From assembly GCA_009695065.1 (NCBI GenBank), contig SIBR01000018.1, positions 1 through 64,000 of the forward strand: a stretch of DNA of 64,000 bases. Direction: 5' to 3'. Source of the stretch: Opitutus sp. (lineage in GTDB: Bacteria; Verrucomicrobiota; Verrucomicrobiae; Opitutales; Opitutaceae). Positions within the stretch are counted from its first letter, which is position 1. Every line of letters begins with the position of its first letter. Position numbers and translations under genes: made by a program. This document shows positions 16,212 through 25,046 of the stretch, in pieces. The notes below the pieces were generated by a model. It saw only the letters and a program-made list of their open reading frames with translations. It searched no databases and was not told the DNA's origin.

Positions 16212-19200
16212 ATGCGTTTGTTCGTCACCGCCTGGCTCTTCTTTGCCGCCGCCTTCGCCCATGCCGCGATCAACGCCGCGGGCGAACCGGCACCGTTCAC
16301 CGCCCGGGAACTCGCCCTCGGCCGCCGGGAGCATGTGATCATCGCCCGCCCGCCCGCGGCCCGCCGGGCGCGGGCCGACGCCGAGGAGGCGCGCGATGGC
16401 ATCCGGGTGCGCGAAAAATTCCGCCACTTGGGCGATCTGCGGATCATCGAACTGGACGACAGCGATGACGTGTCCGCCGCGATCGCGCGGCTTCAGGCGA
16501 CGGGGCGCTACGAGTTTGTCGAACCGGATTACCTCCGTCACATCGCGGTCGAGCCGACCGACCCGGCGTTTCTCGATGGCTCGCTCTGGGGATTGAAAAA
16601 CAACGGCGCCTCCAACGGCATCGTTGGCGCCGACATCAAGGCGACGGCCGCTTGGGATATCATTCGCGAGGCGCCCAACGTCATCGTCGCGGTGGTCGAT
16701 ACCGGCGTGAACCTCAACCACGCGGACATCGCGGCCAATCTCTGGACCAACCCCGCGCCCACCTTTGGCGACCTGCACGGCGCGCGTTACACCAACGGCA
16801 TCACGACCAACATTCCGAGCGACGACAACGGCCACGGCACGCACGTCGCCGGGACAATCGGGGCGATCGGGAACAATGCGCTTGGCGTGACGGGCGTCGC
16901 CTGGCGCGTGCAGATCATGGCGGTGAAGGTGTTCCCCGCGAGCGGCACCGGCTCGGTGTCGGATATCGTTAAAGGCATCAACTACGCGGTCGAGCACGGG
17001 GCGCATATCATCAACGCCAGCTACGGCGAATCGGGCAGCATTGGTTTTTCGGCCGCTGAACTGAGTGCCGTCACCGCGGCCCGCGATGCCGGCATCCTCT
17101 TTGTCGCCGCCGCAGGCAACTCCGCCGCCAACATGGACACGACGCGTTTCTACCCGGGCAGCCACGCGCTCGACAATATCGTGACGGTGGGCGCCTCCAC
17201 CCGGCGCGACGAACTCGCGCTCTTTTCCAATTTCGGGGGCATCGTGGACCTTTTCGCACCGGGCTCGGAGATCGTTTCACTCAACTACGCCAACAACACC
17301 GGCACCCTCAGCGGCACATCGATGGCTGCGCCACACGTGGCGGGTGCGCTGGCCCTGCTCAAGGCGCGTTTTCCCACCGACAACTACCGCCAGCTCATCA
17401 ATCGCCTGCTGCGCGGCGTCGAGGCCAGTACGAACCCTAACCCGCAGATCACGTTCGTCGGCAAATCACAAACCGGCGGGCGGCTGAATCTCCTCCGGGC
17501 GCTCCAAACCGCGGACGAGCCCAATGGCAACCGACCGTTCAACGATGATTTCTCCCGGCGTCCCCGCCTCAGTGGCGACAACCTCGCGCTGCGCGCCAGT
17601 AATGCCGGGGCCATCGCCGAAACCGGTGAACCCGCCCACGCCGGGGCCGTGGCCACGTCTTCACTCTGGTGGGAGTGGACGGCGCCGACTAGCGGCACCG
17701 TCAGTATCGATACCATCGGCAGCACCTACGACACCGTGCTCGCTATCTACACCGGGTCCGCCGTCGGCGCGCTCACGCCCGTCGCCGCCAACGACAACAC
17801 CACCGGCGACAACAACGTCGGCACGATAAGCAGCCGGCTGACGTTTAGCGCCCAGGCGGGCACGACCTACCAGTTCGCCGTCGACGGGAAATTTGCCCAG
17901 ACCGGCCTCACCCTGCTCAACCTCGGCACGACGCCCGCCAACGATGCGTTCGCCTCGCCCGTCACGATCACGGGGGTCAGCACCCACCTCACCGCCACCA
18001 ACGCCAATTGCAGTCGCGAATCCGGCGAACCGCACATCTTGGGCTGGGTCGGCGGGCGCTCGCTCTGGTATCGCTGGGTCGCCCCGCGCACCGGCCGGTT
18101 TCAAGTTTCCGCCGTCAGCGCGGACTTCGATCCGCTCCTCGGCGTTTTCACCGGTGCGACCCTCGCAACGCTCAAATACGAGGCGGAAAATGCCGGCACG
18201 ACGGAGACTGGCGCGCTCTGCACGTTCAACGCCCTCGCGGGCGGCACCTACTATTTTTACGTCGATGCCCGGGCCGCTGCGACCATCGGCCAGTTCACCC
18301 TCAGCCTCACCGACTCGCTCTGGCAGGGCGGGTCCAACGGCGCGATTACCAGTTCACCCGCCGTCGCCGGCGACGGCACTCTCTATATCGGGAGCAGCGA
18401 CCGCTCGCTTTACGCCTTCGGATCGGACGGCACCCGCAAGTGGACCTACGCCACCAACGGCCTGATCGACACGTGCTCCCCCGCGATCGCGGACGACGGC
18501 ACGGTCTACGTTGGCTCCAACGACGGACGCGTCTACGCCTTCACCCCGGCCGGAGCGTTGAAATGGACGCACAACTTCGGGGCGAATTCGCCCATGTCCA
18601 ACAGCCCGGCGCTCGCGCCGGATGGCACGGTTTACATCAAGGCCGACGACGGCTACCTCTATGCGCTCAACCCGGCCGACGGCACCACCCGATGGCGTTA
18701 CAATGTCGGCTCGACGGTTTCCTATGGCAGTCCGGCCATCGCGCCCGACGGCACCATTTACCAAGGCTCCGAGAACAAGAAACTCTATGCCATCAATCCC
18801 AACGGCACGCTCAAGTGGACCTTCGCGGCCGACAACGACATCTACACCGTCCCCGCCATCGACGCCGCGGGAAACATCTATTTTACCGTGTTGAACACCG
18901 GGAAACTCTTCTGCGTCTCACCGGCCGGCACGCTGCGGTGGAGCTACTCCGGCGCGGCGCTGGGTTCGAGTTCCTCGCCCGCGCTCAGCCCCGATGGCCG
19001 GGTGGTGTATTTCGGCGGCTACGATAGCAAGTTGCACGCCGTCGACACCACCACGGGCGCGGCCCGTTGGGTTTACCCGCTCGGCGGGGAAGTCCGCGCC
19101 AGCTCGCCGGCGGTCGATGCCAACGGCGTGATCTACATCGGCTGCTACGATTTCAACCTCTACGCCATCAATCCGAATGGCACGCTCAAGCGCACCTACG

Positions 19201-20402
19201 ACACCGGAAACTGGATTCGTTCGAGCCCCGTGATTTTCGGGAGCACGCTCTACGTCGGTAGTAACGACCACAAACTCTACGCCTTCGACATCGGCGCCGC
19301 CGCGGGCTCGGGTCCGTGGCCGCAGTATCGGCAAAACGCCCGCCGGCTGGGCCGCGTCCTCACTGCCGCCAGCATCACCGCCCAACCCGCGAGCCGGTCC
19401 GCAACCCCGGGAGCCGGCATCTCCTTCACCGCCGCCGCCAGCGGCACGCCGACGCCCACCTACCAGTGGCAGCGCAACGGCCGCGACCTCGCGGGCGCGA
19501 CCAGTGCCACCTTCACGCTGGCCAATGTCCAACCCGCCCATACCGGAATCTACACCGCCGTCGTGGCGAGCGGCGGCAACGTGGCCACCACGCCCGCGGT
19601 GCTGGGCCTCGCCACGACGAGCAAGGTGATCGGCACCGGCATCGAGCTGGCCGCCAACATCGGGCATCCCAACCGCAACATCTACGACCAGGTCCTGCTT
19701 CAGGGCGACGCGGCGACCATCACCGCCGACAACGGTGAAATCACGCGTCTTTCGTACGTCGATCTCACCGGCGACATCGTGCAGGTCGAGTTCAGCGGCG
19801 CCGGATCGCTTTCCGTCGTATTGGAAGGCTCGTCGGGGCCCGCCGTCGCGATCAAATACAACCAACCCGACGTAACCTACATGACCGGCCACGCGGGCAT
19901 CGTGGTCAGCGGCGCCAACGAAACGACCCACGTTTCGATCTTCAGCGTCGGTCGCATCACCGCGGTCAACGGCCAGCTCTTCCGCAGCGACGTCACCTAC
20001 GATGGCGTGGCCGACCTCGCCTACGTCGCGATTCTCAGCACTAACGGAAAATTTGGCAGCCTGCGCACCGGCAACGCGAATTACTGGAACACGCGCGGCA
20101 TCACCGGCATCGTGGCGCCCGGCGTGCAGTTCACCGGCCCGGTCTACGTCGGAGATATCAACGCGAAGGAAACGGCCACCCCGATGCTACTGCTCGGCTC
20201 CGCCGGCGATGTACGCGTCACCGGCGGCGATCTCAAACAGGACAACAGCCGCGCGCTGCAGGTCAGCGGCATCGCCCAGCTGCAATTCGTCGACGGCAGC
20301 ACCTCGCACGGCGTGCGCCAGCCCGCCCAAACCAACCGAGCCCGCCTGGAAAGCAGCGGCACCGACCTCACAGCCACGATCGTCGTGAATCCGCGGCGGT
20401 AG
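16212..20402 (+). CDS. Large secreted subtilisin-family (S8) protease with beta-propeller and Ig-like domains
   Basis: Multidomain secreted protease of 1396 residues. A signal peptide (1-20, ending AFAHA) is followed by an inhibitor-like propeptide (about 35-115) and the S8 catalytic domain: Asp163 in VVDTGV, His208 in NGHGTHVAG and Ser370 in SGTSMAAPHVAG. Two pre-peptidase-like beta domains follow (about 440-580 and 580-700). A PQQ-type beta-propeller is formed of repeated GTLYIGS/DGTVYVGS/NGTLKWT units (about 705-1035), then an Ig-like domain (about 1055-1135, TYQWQRNG) and an unrecognised C-terminal region to 1396. The frame is open upstream, but ATG at 16212 starts the signal peptide. No PEP-CTERM or type IX sorting signal was seen at the C-terminus. 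Confidence 0.9.
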   Translation: MRLFVTAWLFFAAAFAHAAINAAGEPAPFTARELALGRREHVIIARPPAARRARADAEEARDGIRVREKFRHLGDLRIIELDDSDDVSAAIARLQATGRYEFVEPDYLRHIAVEPTDPAFLDGSLWGLKNNGASNGIVGADIKATAAWDIIREAPNVIVAVVDTGVNLNHADIAANLWTNPAPTFGDLHGARYTNGITTNIPSDDNGHGTHVAGTIGAIGNNALGVTGVAWRVQIMAVKVFPASGTGSVSDIVKGINYAVEHGAHIINASYGESGSIGFSAAELSAVTAARDAGILFVAAAGNSAANMDTTRFYPGSHALDNIVTVGASTRRDELALFSNFGGIVDLFAPGSEIVSLNYANNTGTLSGTSMAAPHVAGALALLKARFPTDNYRQLINRLLRGVEASTNPNPQITFVGKSQTGGRLNLLRALQTADEPNGNRPFNDDFSRRPRLSGDNLALRASNAGAIAETGEPAHAGAVATSSLWWEWTAPTSGTVSIDTIGSTYDTVLAIYTGSAVGALTPVAANDNTTGDNNVGTISSRLTFSAQAGTTYQFAVDGKFAQTGLTLLNLGTTPANDAFASPVTITGVSTHLTATNANCSRESGEPHILGWVGGRSLWYRWVAPRTGRFQVSAVSADFDPLLGVFTGATLATLKYEAENAGTTETGALCTFNALAGGTYYFYVDARAAATIGQFTLSLTDSLWQGGSNGAITSSPAVAGDGTLYIGSSDRSLYAFGSDGTRKWTYATNGLIDTCSPAIADDGTVYVGSNDGRVYAFTPAGALKWTHNFGANSPMSNSPALAPDGTVYIKADDGYLYALNPADGTTRWRYNVGSTVSYGSPAIAPDGTIYQGSENKKLYAINPNGTLKWTFAADNDIYTVPAIDAAGNIYFTVLNTGKLFCVSPAGTLRWSYSGAALGSSSSPALSPDGRVVYFGGYDSKLHAVDTTTGAARWVYPLGGEVRASSPAVDANGVIYIGCYDFNLYAINPNGTLKRTYDTGNWIRSSPVIFGSTLYVGSNDHKLYAFDIGAAAGSGPWPQYRQNARRLGRVLTAASITAQPASRSATPGAGISFTAAASGTPTPTYQWQRNGRDLAGATSATFTLANVQPAHTGIYTAVVASGGNVATTPAVLGLATTSKVIGTGIELAANIGHPNRNIYDQVLLQGDAATITADNGEITRLSYVDLTGDIVQVEFSGAGSLSVVLEGSSGPAVAIKYNQPDVTYMTGHAGIVVSGANETTHVSIFSVGRITAVNGQLFRSDVTYDGVADLAYVAILSTNGKFGSLRTGNANYWNTRGITGIVAPGVQFTGPVYVGDINAKETATPMLLLGSAGDVRVTGGDLKQDNSRALQVSGIAQLQFVDGSTSHGVRQPAQTNRARLESSGTDLTATIVVNPRR

Positions 20403-20408
20403 TTCACT

Positions 20409-20447
20409 TTCGTCGCTGCGGGCCCGCGCGGCCGTGGCGGCGACGAA
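20409..20447. terminator. Hairpin between convergent genes (possible terminator)
   Basis: Outer stem TTCGTCGC (20409-20416) pairs with GCGACGAA (20440-20447), enclosing GC-rich sequence that can pair further. It lies just after the subtilase stop and before the convergent stop at 20476. There is no clear T tract, so the terminator call is weak. Confidence 0.4.
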
Positions 20448-20475
20448 CGGGGGAGGACGACCCCGGCCCCGGGAA

Positions 20476-21285
20476 CTATTTCCCGCCGCGCTTTACTCCC
20501 GAAAGCTGGCCGGCGTACTTCTCCACCGCGCCGTCGGGCAGCACCACCCGCCACCCGTCGCCCGACTGCCGCATCAGAAAGGTTTCGTCCTTCGTCTTGC
20601 CGTCCGCATTCGCGAACCGCAGCCGCAGGCCCACGTCGCCCGACGCGACTTGTTTCTGCCCGATCACCTGCATCCCCGACACGCCCTCGGCATCGCGCGC
20701 GATCATCAGCGCCAGCACCTTCTCCGGCGACCCGTATTGCTGGCGCGTGCTCTCCGACAGCCCGGCGAACCATGCGTCGGCCTTGGCCCGCGCCGAATCG
20801 GTAAACGTCAGCGCGCTCGCCAGCGTCTCGACATCGCCGCCCACCGCCGCCCACAAGACCGTCTCCGTGCTGGCCTCGGGCGTGGCCTTGCCGGCATTCT
20901 TCCATTCGCTGACCGGCACCAGCTTCGTCGCCACCGAGTTCGACGTTTTCGCCAGCGCCTGTGCCGCCTGGGCGTTCTGGGCGAATTGCGTCAACGCCAC
21001 CGTGCTTTTGCGGAGCGCGACGATTTCCTCGCGCAACCGCCCAATGTCTTCGCGTTCGCCCGCCGTCACGGCGCGATCCGCGCCGGCCGAATCCGTCGCG
21101 CCGCCCGCCTGGGGTGCAACCGGCGCCGCCGCGGCCGCCCGGGCCGCCGTCATCGCCCCCTGCATCTCCGTGCGCAGGAGTCCGATTTCCCGCCGGAGCA
21201 CGGCTGTTTGGCGATGCTGCGCATAAAACGCCGCCGCTCCCAAGGCCAGCACCACCACGCCGATCCCGATCGTGCCTTTGCTCAT
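20476..21285 (-). CDS. Membrane-anchored coiled-coil protein of unknown function
   Basis: Protein of 269 residues when started at ATG 21285 (MSKGTIGIG), preceded by an AGGA-like site; an upstream in-frame start would add 12 residues. One N-terminal helix (GIGVVVLALGAAAFYA) anchors it. A heptad-rich segment follows (LRREIGLLRTEMQ and later IGRLREEIVALRKS), separated by an Ala/Pro linker. The C-terminal part appears globular, ending SGDGWRVVLPDGAVEKYAGQLSG. No family was recognised. It is convergent with the subtilase gene and divergent from pyrR. Confidence 0.75.
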   Translation of the reverse strand: MSKGTIGIGVVVLALGAAAFYAQHRQTAVLRREIGLLRTEMQGAMTAARAAAAAPVAPQAGGATDSAGADRAVTAGEREDIGRLREEIVALRKSTVALTQFAQNAQAAQALAKTSNSVATKLVPVSEWKNAGKATPEASTETVLWAAVGGDVETLASALTFTDSARAKADAWFAGLSESTRQQYGSPEKVLALMIARDAEGVSGMQVIGQKQVASGDVGLRLRFANADGKTKDETFLMRQSGDGWRVVLPDGAVEKYAGQLSGVKRGGK

Positions 21286-21343
21286 GCAGGGATCCTGCGC
21301 AGATTTTCCGAACACCGTCACGCCTCACTTGACCTGCTCGAAC

Positions 21344-21452
21344 GATCGCGAAAGCGCGAAGGGGCGGAAACGCGAAAGGATGAATCTCTCGCGTCGTGCC
21401 TGAACTCGGCGATCGCTTCCCGGTATTTCCGCCCTTCCGCGCCTCCGCGATC
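21344..21452. repeat. Long intergenic inverted repeat upstream of pyrR (GCGGAA-word type)
   Basis: Left arm 21344-21374 and right arm 21421-21452 are imperfect mirror images beginning and ending GATCGCG. On one strand each arm is built of words like GCGAAAG, GCGGAAA and GCGCGAAG. The 311-base gap between the coiled-coil gene and pyrR (21286-21596) is largely this element; nothing else was recognised there, and no PyrR-type attenuator was seen. Confidence 0.65.
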
Positions 21453-21596
21453 AACCGGATCGGCCGATTCTGCCTTCGTTCCTTTTTCAAAAACAAGGCG
21501 AATGAGGATCATAGGGCGCATCGAGTTGGGGTGGAGTTTCGGTATCCGCTAGAAAAACCTTCCCACCTCTCCTCGCAGCCGTCACAACAAACCGCG

Positions 21597-22139
21597 GTGG
21601 CCACATCCAAGACTCTAGGCTCCGGTGAGATTCAGGCCGCGATTGAGCGGCTGGCCGACGCCATTGCCCAACGCCACCACGGCGAAAAAAAGGTGCTCTT
21701 GCTGGGGATTGCCCATGGCGGCATCGAGCTCGCGCGGCGTCTGGCCGCCCGTTTTTCGTCCCGCGCTGGCGGGCTGCAGGCCGACTGGGGCACCCTCGAT
21801 ATTTCGTTCCACCGCGACGACATCGGCCGCCACCCCATTCCCAAGGAATTCGCGCCGACGCACATCCCGGCCGACGTCGACGGCGCGACCGTGATCCTGG
21901 TCGACGACGTCCTTTTTTCCGGCCGCACCGTCAAGGCTGCGCTCGACGAATTGTTCGACCACGGCCGGCCCGCGAAAGTCGAACTCGCGATCCTCGTCGA
22001 CCGCGGCGGCCGCCTGCTGCCCGTCGCCGCCGACTACGTGGGCGTCTCGCTGGCCGCGGATGAGCGCGAAAAAGTCCGGGTCATCCTCGACGGCACCGTT
22101 CCCGGCCGCGATGCCATCTCCGTGCAGCCCGCGAAGTAA
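21597..22139 (+). CDS. pyrR: PyrR-type pyrimidine regulator / uracil phosphoribosyltransferase
   Basis: Type I phosphoribosyltransferase of 180 residues, first gene of a pyrR-pyrB-pyrC cluster. The PRPP-binding motif is VILVDDVLFSGRTVKAAL (about 100-117). The segments LDISFHRDDIG and VELAILVDRGGRLLPVAADYVG are characteristic of PyrR. In Gram-positive bacteria PyrR binds pyr mRNA to drive attenuation; here no clear PyrR-binding loop was found, so the regulatory role is inferred from homology only. Start GTG at 21597; earlier in-frame sequence overlaps the inverted repeat. The stop is 17 bases before pyrB. Confidence 0.9.
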   Translation: MATSKTLGSGEIQAAIERLADAIAQRHHGEKKVLLLGIAHGGIELARRLAARFSSRAGGLQADWGTLDISFHRDDIGRHPIPKEFAPTHIPADVDGATVILVDDVLFSGRTVKAALDELFDHGRPAKVELAILVDRGGRLLPVAADYVGVSLAADEREKVRVILDGTVPGRDAISVQPAK

Positions 22140-22156
22140 TCCCCTTTCCCTTACCG

Positions 22157-23101
22157 ATGTCCTGGAACCGCCGACACCTGATCACCCTCGAGGAACTCTC
22201 GCTCGCCGAGATCGAGCAGATCCACGCCACCGCGGCCGCGTTCAAGCGCACGCTGACGCGCAGCGTGAAAAAAGTACCCGCCCTGCGCGGCAAGACGATC
22301 GTCAATCTCTTCCTCGAGCCCAGCACGCGGACGCGGATGGCCTTCGACATGGCCGCCAAGCGGCTGAGCGCCGACGTCATCTCCTTCGACGCCGCCAGCA
22401 GCAGCACCACGAAGGGCGAAACCCTGCGCGACACGGCCGAAAACATCCAGGCGCTGCAGGCCGACATGATCGTGATCCGCCACGCCGCCGCCGGCTCGCC
22501 GCTCTACCTTTCGCGGATTCTCGACATTCCGGTGATCAACGCGGGGGACGGCGCCCACGAGCACCCGACCCAGGGGTTGCTCGACACCTTCACGATGAAG
22601 GAACACCTCGGCTCGCTGCGCGGCCGCAAGGTGGTGATCCTCGGCGACATTCTTTTCAGCCGCGTGGCGCGCTCGAATATCCACGCCCTCACCAAGATGG
22701 GCGCCGCCGTGACCCTCGTCGGCCCGTCCACGCTCGTGCCGCACTGGTTCACTGCGATGGGCGTCAGCGTCTCGCACGACCTGCGCGGGGCGCTGGCGGA
22801 CGCCGAGGTCGTAATGCTCCTGCGCATCCAGCACGAACGCCAGGCGGCCGGCCACTTCCCGTCCCTCGGCGAATACACCAGCATGTTCGGCCTCAACTCC
22901 GCGCGGGCCTCCTGGCTCAACCCGAAGGCGATCATCATGCACCCCGGCCCGATCAACCGCGGCGTCGAGATCGACAGCGAACTCGCCGATGGCGAGCGCA
23001 GCGTGATCCTGGAGCAGGTCAGCAACGGCATCGCGGTGCGCATGGCCGTGCTCTATCTCTGCGCCGGCGGCCAGCCGGAGAACGTCATGCCGACGGAGTG
23101 A
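22157..23101 (+). CDS. pyrB: Aspartate carbamoyltransferase catalytic subunit
   Basis: Cytosolic enzyme of 314 residues that joins carbamoyl phosphate and aspartate, the second step of UMP synthesis. The carbamoyl-phosphate motif is FLEPSTRTR, followed by SSSTTKGETLRDT. HPTQGLLD and GDILFSRVARSN, which contact substrate, are intact, as is HPGPINRGVEI near the C-terminus. Length is normal for the catalytic chain. No pyrI regulatory subunit is present. Placement after pyrR and before pyrC fits class A-type pyr clusters. Confidence 0.96.
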   Translation: MSWNRRHLITLEELSLAEIEQIHATAAAFKRTLTRSVKKVPALRGKTIVNLFLEPSTRTRMAFDMAAKRLSADVISFDAASSSTTKGETLRDTAENIQALQADMIVIRHAAAGSPLYLSRILDIPVINAGDGAHEHPTQGLLDTFTMKEHLGSLRGRKVVILGDILFSRVARSNIHALTKMGAAVTLVGPSTLVPHWFTAMGVSVSHDLRGALADAEVVMLLRIQHERQAAGHFPSLGEYTSMFGLNSARASWLNPKAIIMHPGPINRGVEIDSELADGERSVILEQVSNGIAVRMAVLYLCAGGQPENVMPTE

Positions 23102-23108
23102 TTGGCCT

Positions 23109-23196
23109 GCTCTTAATCGCGCTCATGATCTTGATCGAAAATTCCTTTCCGATCCCGAGCATGAGCAAGATTGCGATCACGATTACGATTTTAAGC
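23109..23196. repeat. GA[T/G][C/T]NN hexamer-array inverted repeat between pyrB and pyrC
   Basis: The right arm (about 23150-23196) reads as successive six-base words GATCCC, GAGCAT, GAGCAA, then GATTGC, GATCAC, GATTAC, GATTTT. The left arm (23109-23137), read on the other strand, gives GATCAA, GATCAT, GAGCGC, then GATTAA. Both arms keep the GA[T/G][C/T]NN pattern in phase, and together form a long imperfect hairpin. It fills the whole pyrB-pyrC gap and ends one base before the pyrC ATG, leaving no room for a ribosome binding site outside it. Confidence 0.8.
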
Positions 23197-23197
23197 C

Positions 23198-24493
23198 ATG
23201 CCTAGCCTCTGGATCCAAAACGCCCGCGTCATCGACCCCGCCGCCAAACGCGATGCGCCCGGCGACCTGTTCATCGTCGACGGCAAGTTCGTCGCGTCCC
23301 TGCCCGCGGCCGCGAAAAAGCGCGCCAAGAAAATTGACGCCCGCGGGCTCGTCGCCTGCCCGGGGTTGATCGACATCCACGTCCATTTCCGCGAGCCCGG
23401 CCAGACCCACAAGGAAACCATCGGCACCGGGTCGCGCGCGGCGGCCGCCGGCGGCTTCACCACCGTTGTGTGCATGCCCAACACCTCGCCGGTGGCCGAC
23501 AATGCCGGCACGATCCAATACATGAAGGACGTGATCGCGCGCGACGCGGTCGTCCACGTGTATCCGACCGGCTGCATCACCGTCGGCATGAAGGGCCAGG
23601 CCCTCGCCCCGATCGGCTCGCTCAAACGGGCCGGCGTCGTCGCCATCACCGACGACGGCGAGTGCGTGCAGTCCAACGATCTCATGCGGCGCGCGGTCGA
23701 ATACGCCAAGATGTTCGACCTGCCCGTCATGGACCACTGTCAGGACTATTCGATGACCCAGGGCGCGGTGATGAACGAAGGCATCATGTCCACGCGACTG
23801 GGCCTGCGGGGCTGGCCGAATGCCGCCGAGGATCTGATCGTCGCCCGCAACGTCATTCTCTCCGAGGTGACCGGCGCGCACATCCACCTCCAGCACATCT
23901 CCTCGAAGTTCTCCGTCGACATCATCCGCCGCGCGAAGACCCGCGGGGTCCGCATCAGCGCGGAAGCCACACCGCACCACGTCGCGCTCACCGACGAGGC
24001 CCTGGCCGGCTACGACACGCATTTCAAAATGAATCCGCCGCTGCGCACGGAGGAGGACCGCCGCGCCCTCATCGCCGGGCTGCGCGACGGCACGCTCGAC
24101 ATCATCGCGACGGACCACGCCCCGCACACCGACTACGAAAAGGACCGCGAATTCGATTTTGCGCCCAACGGCATTCTCGGCCTCGAAACCGCGCTGCCCA
24201 TCGTGCTCGACGTGCTCGTGCGGCAAAACAAGTTCAAGCTGCCCTACCTGATCGACCTTATGACCCGCCGCCCGGCGCAGCTCATGAAACTTCCGGGGGG
24301 CACGCTCGCGGCGGGAGCTGCCGCCGACGTCTGCCTTTTCGATCCCACCGAGAAGTGGCGTTACGAGGCCAAGGCCGGCTTCAGCAAATCGAGCAACTCG
24401 CCGTGGTCCGGCCAGACCCTCACCGGCCGCGTGAAGACCACGATCGTCGGCGGCCGGGTGGTCTTCGAATCGGGAAAGATTGTCAGCCGTTGA
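23198..24493 (+). CDS. pyrC: Dihydroorotase
   Basis: Metal-dependent cyclase/amidohydrolase of 431 residues for the third step of UMP synthesis, class I (about 430 residues) type. The metal-binding motif is DIHVHFREPGQTHKE near residues 59-73. Asn in MPNTSP, the HLQHISS histidine region and DHAPHT (catalytic Asp) are all visible. It starts at ATG 23198, directly abutting the hexamer-array repeat. An active enzyme is expected; no key residue is missing. Confidence 0.95.
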   Translation: MPSLWIQNARVIDPAAKRDAPGDLFIVDGKFVASLPAAAKKRAKKIDARGLVACPGLIDIHVHFREPGQTHKETIGTGSRAAAAGGFTTVVCMPNTSPVADNAGTIQYMKDVIARDAVVHVYPTGCITVGMKGQALAPIGSLKRAGVVAITDDGECVQSNDLMRRAVEYAKMFDLPVMDHCQDYSMTQGAVMNEGIMSTRLGLRGWPNAAEDLIVARNVILSEVTGAHIHLQHISSKFSVDIIRRAKTRGVRISAEATPHHVALTDEALAGYDTHFKMNPPLRTEEDRRALIAGLRDGTLDIIATDHAPHTDYEKDREFDFAPNGILGLETALPIVLDVLVRQNKFKLPYLIDLMTRRPAQLMKLPGGTLAAGAAADVCLFDPTEKWRYEAKAGFSKSSNSPWSGQTLTGRVKTTIVGGRVVFESGKIVSR

Positions 24494-24526
24494 CGTGATG
24501 TCCCGGCCAATCACCATTACGGCATC

Positions 24527-24718
24527 ATGAGCGGCATCGACTACGTCGTGGACAAACGCGGGCGAAAAACCGCGGTCGTGATCGATCTGAAGCGACACCG
24601 TCGACTCTGGGAAGATTTTCACGACGCGATGCTCGCTCAGAAGCGCAAACATGAACCGCGTGAGTCGCTTGGGGCGGTGAGAAGCATTTTGCTCCGCCGG
24701 CAAAAGATCAGTGCCTGA
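24527..24718 (+). CDS. Type II antitoxin (RelB/Phd-like)
   Basis: Short protein of 63 residues: YVVDKRGRKTAVVIDLKRHRRLWEDFHDAMLA, then PRESLGAVRSILL. This matches the antitoxin pattern in which a small 'V.D..G...AVVIDL..Y..L.ED..D' part binds DNA and a C-terminal helix covers the toxin. It starts 33 bases after pyrC, and its partner toxin begins 51 bases downstream. It would neutralise the toxin and repress the pair. Confidence 0.75.
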   Translation: MSGIDYVVDKRGRKTAVVIDLKRHRRLWEDFHDAMLAQKRKHEPRESLGAVRSILLRRQKISA

Positions 24719-24769
24719 GGAGCGGTGTAGACCATCGAAGCGGCCGGGCGTTGTGCCCGGCATCGCGCC

Positions 24770-25039
24770 ATGAGCACGTCCGCGTATACAGTAGTTTTCG
24801 CCAAATCGGCCCGGAAAGAACTGGAAAAGCTCACGCCCGTACTCGCGGGCCGTATTCTTACCAAGATCGAAGCTCTCATCCGGCAGCCCCGGCCGGCGGG
24901 ATGCCAGAAATTGCGAGGAAACAATTCACTCTGGCGCATCCGGATTGGCGACCATCGGTTTCTCTACGCGATCGACGACGCGGGTCGGGTTATCGACATC
25001 TCGGCGATCGGTGACCGCAAAGACGTCTATCGCAGTTAA
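24770..25039 (+). CDS. RelE/ParE-family toxin
   Basis: Protein of 89 residues with the RelE/ParE fold pattern: YTVVFAKSARKELEKL, IEALIRQPRPAGCQKLRG, then LWRIRIGDHRFLYAIDD and ISAIGDRKDVYR. The C-terminal GxRxxxYR is the RelE-type basic tail. It would cleave mRNA on the ribosome (RelE) or hit gyrase (ParE); sequence alone does not separate them. It follows its antitoxin gene, the usual order. Codon use is a little less GC-rich than neighbours, consistent with a mobile module. Confidence 0.88.
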   Translation: MSTSAYTVVFAKSARKELEKLTPVLAGRILTKIEALIRQPRPAGCQKLRGNNSLWRIRIGDHRFLYAIDDAGRVIDISAIGDRKDVYRS

Positions 25040-25046
25040 CCCGCCC

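Noticed and set aside
21453..21596. PyrR-dependent attenuator or binding loop before pyrR
   Set aside because: No anti-antiterminator/terminator pair or consensus PyrR loop could be made from this stretch.
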